Positions 62,535-64,000 of a stretch of 64,000 bases of DNA are shown in pieces. Where the stretch lies: NCBI GenBank assembly GCA_900468805.1, contig UEIF01000021.1:1-64000 (forward strand), given 5' to 3'. The translations under genes were made by a program, and so were the position numbers. Within the stretch, counting starts at the first letter, position 1, and the number at the start of each line of letters is the position of its first letter. The stretch comes from Hyphomicrobiales bacterium (lineage in GTDB: Bacteria > Pseudomonadota > Alphaproteobacteria > Rhizobiales > Rhizobiaceae). The notes under the pieces were generated by a model that was given only the letters and a program-made list of their open reading frames with translations, ran no database searches and had not been told where the DNA came from.

Positions 62535-62568
62535 GTTCTTATTATGTTCTCATTTTAGAGGGAGTCAA
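62535..62568 (-). promoter_or_regulatory. Minus-strand promoter overlapped by a perfect LexA box (GTTC-N7-GTTC)
   Basis: GTTC (62535-62538), seven bases, GTTC (62546-62549) is the alphaproteobacterial LexA/SOS box. On the minus strand a sigma-70-like promoter covers it: TTGACT (62568-62563), 16 bases, CATAAT (62546-62541). The -10 lies inside the box, so LexA would block it. Downstream are the 62417-59404 genes including SRAP. This arrangement was read directly, but LexA binding is inferred. Confidence 0.75.
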
Positions 62569-62690
62569 TACGCACCGTGAGGCAAATGAAATTTAGGGGT
62601 CAACCGTCTTAGAGGTGATCTACGTGACAGTGACCGCGCGATTTCCCCCCGGTACCCCTTGATGGGACCCGTTCTCCTCAAAATGAGGGT

Positions 62691-63269
62691 TCAGTCACCA
62701 CGCGGTTGTTCACCGTCTTCCGGCGTTGCGGCGGCCTCGGCTTGGGTTAGCGATGGAGGTGCCGGTATGACAGCAACTGGTAGCACGGCATTGCCCACGG
62801 CTATGGCGGTAAGAGCTTCTCTCAGACGCTTTTGAGCCTGCTCCTCATCCTGCCATCCTTGCGGGGCGTAGGCACCTCGAAGAACTTGCAACTGCTCGAC
62901 TGGCGTTCCGACTGCCTTTGACATTTCCGACAGAAGATAAGCGACATGAAGGTCCGCCTTCTCGACCAACCGTGCGCGGGCCTCGGCTTGAAGCCACATC
63001 GTGTCGTCAAAAATGGCCATAAGTTCTTTGTAACGCTGCATGACCGCCTTCTTGGAATAGAAGTAAACCGGCACAAGATTCAACGCACCGACAAATTCCG
63101 CATTTGTGGGATGTCTACGGGTCCGCATCATGGAAACAAACAAGCTGCGTCTGCTACTCTTCCAAGCCGATCTTTCTTGATACCAGAGGGTTATTGCCAC
63201 TGCCGCAATCGGACCAACGAACGTTGCAGCTACAACCGCCCAATCAACTTGGGGTACCCAACCCAGCAT
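62691..63269 (-). CDS. Membrane-anchored DUF6680-like protein
   Basis: A 192-residue protein with one N-terminal membrane helix (DWAVVAATFVGPIAAVAITL, about residues 8-27), then RSAWKSSRRSLFVSMMRTRR and VGALNLVPVYFYSKKAVMQR, typical of DUF6680. A helical cytoplasmic domain (ARARLVEKADLHVAYLLSEM) and a Pro/Ala/Glu-rich tail follow. The start at 63269 has GAGGGAAAG upstream, while an earlier in-frame ATG at 63323 has none. Function is unknown. Homologues are often found on mobile elements, as I recall. Confidence 0.65.
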   Translation of the reverse strand: MLGWVPQVDWAVVAATFVGPIAAVAITLWYQERSAWKSSRRSLFVSMMRTRRHPTNAEFVGALNLVPVYFYSKKAVMQRYKELMAIFDDTMWLQAEARARLVEKADLHVAYLLSEMSKAVGTPVEQLQVLRGAYAPQGWQDEEQAQKRLREALTAIAVGNAVLPVAVIPAPPSLTQAEAAATPEDGEQPRGD

Positions 63270-63370
63270 CACTTTCCCTCGCCCGATTTTGGAGCAAGGT
63301 GCCATAAATTCCATGAACCGCAAGTCTCAATAGACCAAGCCCTTGTGAGTCTCGCGCTGGACCCCTCTAA

Positions 63371-63443
63371 ATAGTCTCACATAAGTAGCGTTGACATTTT
63401 GAGACCGTTAGTATCTCATGATCCTCGAATTATGTGAGACTAT
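63371..63443. promoter_or_regulatory. res-like site: 14-bp inverted repeat upstream of the resolvase gene
   Basis: ATAGTCTCACATAA (63371-63384) and TTATGTGAGACTAT (63430-63443) are perfect inverted copies 45 bases apart. Between them lie TTGACA (63391, possible -35), TTTTGAGACC and ATCTCA, partial copies of the same GAGAC core. The layout resembles the recombinase-binding res region of Tn3-type resolvases. Confidence 0.65.
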
Positions 63444-63455
63444 GAGGACGCCATT

Positions 63456-64000
63456 ATGCCGGCAGTGATGATTGGTTATGCCCGCACATCCACCGCCGAC
63501 CAGAAGGCAGGACTAGAAGCCCAGCTCCGTGACCTTCAAACGGCGGGATGCACAAAGATATTCCAAGAGCAGCTTTCCTCTGTGGCGAACGAAAGACCCC
63601 AGCTTGAGCGCGCCCTTGAGTTTGTCCGTGAGGGCGATGTGCTGGTGGTCACAAAGCTAGACCGCCTAGCCCGCTCGGTGGCGGACCTCGTGGCCATCAC
63701 GGCGGCGCTGAGGAGCAAGGGGGTTGAGCTGCGCATCCTAACAATGAACCTCGACACCTCTACGCCCACCGGAAAGCTCATGCTGAACCTGTTGGGGTCT
63801 ATCGCTGAGTTCGAGCGAGAGCTGATGTTGGAGCGGCAGCGGGAAGGCATCGCCAAGGCGAAGTCAGAAGGGAAGTATAAGGGAAGGGCACCTACGGCCC
63901 GCAGCAAGGCGGACGAGGTGTTAGCCCTCAAGGCAGAGGGTAAGACCCCGGCAGAAATACAGGCCGCATTGAGCATCAGCCGTGCAAGTGTGTTCAGGAT
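63456..64000 (+). CDS. Serine recombinase (resolvase/invertase), partial at window edge
   Basis: The first 181 residues of a small serine recombinase: catalytic Ser in IGYARTSTADQKAGLEAQLR, LVVTKLDRLARSVADL (conserved Arg residues), LRILTMNLDTSTPTGKLMLN, GSIAEFERELMLERQREGI and a DNA-binding tail with ADEVLALKAEGKTPAEIQAA, LSISRASVFR. The gene continues beyond 64000, with probably only a few codons missing. It is likely to act at the adjacent inverted repeat, resolving cointegrates or inverting DNA. It supports the mobile nature of the region. Confidence 0.92.
   Translation, partial: MPAVMIGYARTSTADQKAGLEAQLRDLQTAGCTKIFQEQLSSVANERPQLERALEFVREGDVLVVTKLDRLARSVADLVAITAALRSKGVELRILTMNLDTSTPTGKLMLNLLGSIAEFERELMLERQREGIAKAKSEGKYKGRAPTARSKADEVLALKAEGKTPAEIQAALSISRASVFR

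Larger units (their letters stand above)
57914..64000. mobile_element. Left part of a genomic island/prophage-like element at tRNA-Ala
   Basis: Immediately after the tRNA the content changes to short hypothetical genes, an SRAP protein, a staphylococcal-nuclease-like protein, and a serine resolvase, with less rhizobial-style codon use to the eye. This fits an element integrated into the 3' end of tRNA-Ala. The other end, and any integrase, would be to the right of the window. The extent is therefore unknown and the claim is inferential. The first 375 bases (57914-58289) contain no gene that I can support, only the AGTACCCA repeats. Confidence 0.6.

Overview
The window looks like chromosomal DNA of a Rhizobiaceae bacterium (Rhizobium/Agrobacterium/Sinorhizobium group). 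The reasons are an aroA-cmk-rpsA housekeeping block whose AroA is very close to the class II CP4-type enzyme, a TIGR02300-family gene beside tRNA-Ala(GGC), Tat-exported ABC sugar-binding proteins, and a uxs/uxe UDP-pentose cluster of the type I recall from Sinorhizobium meliloti.

Layout. 0-6 kb: an NTF2/SnoaL-like pseudogene with one nonsense codon, mug, and an emrA-emrB-aldo/keto reductase-tetR operon with a TetR-type palindrome between its -35 and -10. 6.5-9.8 kb: a Met/His-rich DUF305 protein, a periplasmic YncE-like propeller, an ECF sigma factor and its membrane anti-sigma. 9.9-19.1 kb: a type I secretion locus (adaptor, ABC exporter with a long Gly-rich N-terminal extension, and two unusual non-RTX repeat proteins that may be its cargo), next to an acyltransferase-TPR fusion. 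20-27 kb: a CsgD/VpsT-like LuxR regulator and a polysaccharide cluster (UDP-xylose synthase, UDP-xylose 4-epimerase, membrane GT2 synthase, small secreted protein, GH26-like hydrolase). 27-49.6 kb: a large catabolic locus for glycosides or uronides. It has two paralogous sugar-binding proteins, one permease pair and ATPase, three Gfo/Idh/MocA dehydrogenases, a DUF993 protein, a TIM-barrel isomerase, a DUF2264 protein, a 2-hydroxyacid dehydrogenase, a dimethylglycine-dehydrogenase-like flavoprotein, UxaC and UxuB. A TetR-like and a LacI-like regulator sit inside it, and a shared TAAC-N6-GTTA operator-like site lies about 65-80 bp upstream of three of its transcription units. 49.7-57.7 kb: housekeeping genes (slyX, RNase D, rpsA, cmk, a PaiB-like gene, aroA, TIGR02300).

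57.8 kb to the end: tRNA-Ala(GGC) followed by what looks like an integrated element whose far end and integrase lie outside the window. It carries a minus-strand operon of tightly coupled small genes around an SRAP (YedK/HMCES-like) protein. The operon is preceded by a promoter overlapped by a perfect alphaproteobacterial LexA box (GTTC-N7-GTTC), so the module is probably SOS-induced. The SRAP gene is open in frame upstream of a well-placed internal GTG start that would produce the canonical Cys2 protein. A serine resolvase with a 14-bp inverted-repeat res-like site runs off the right edge.

I could run no searches or computations. Family names are from recognition of sequence motifs, and starts were chosen by reading ribosome-binding sites and overlaps.
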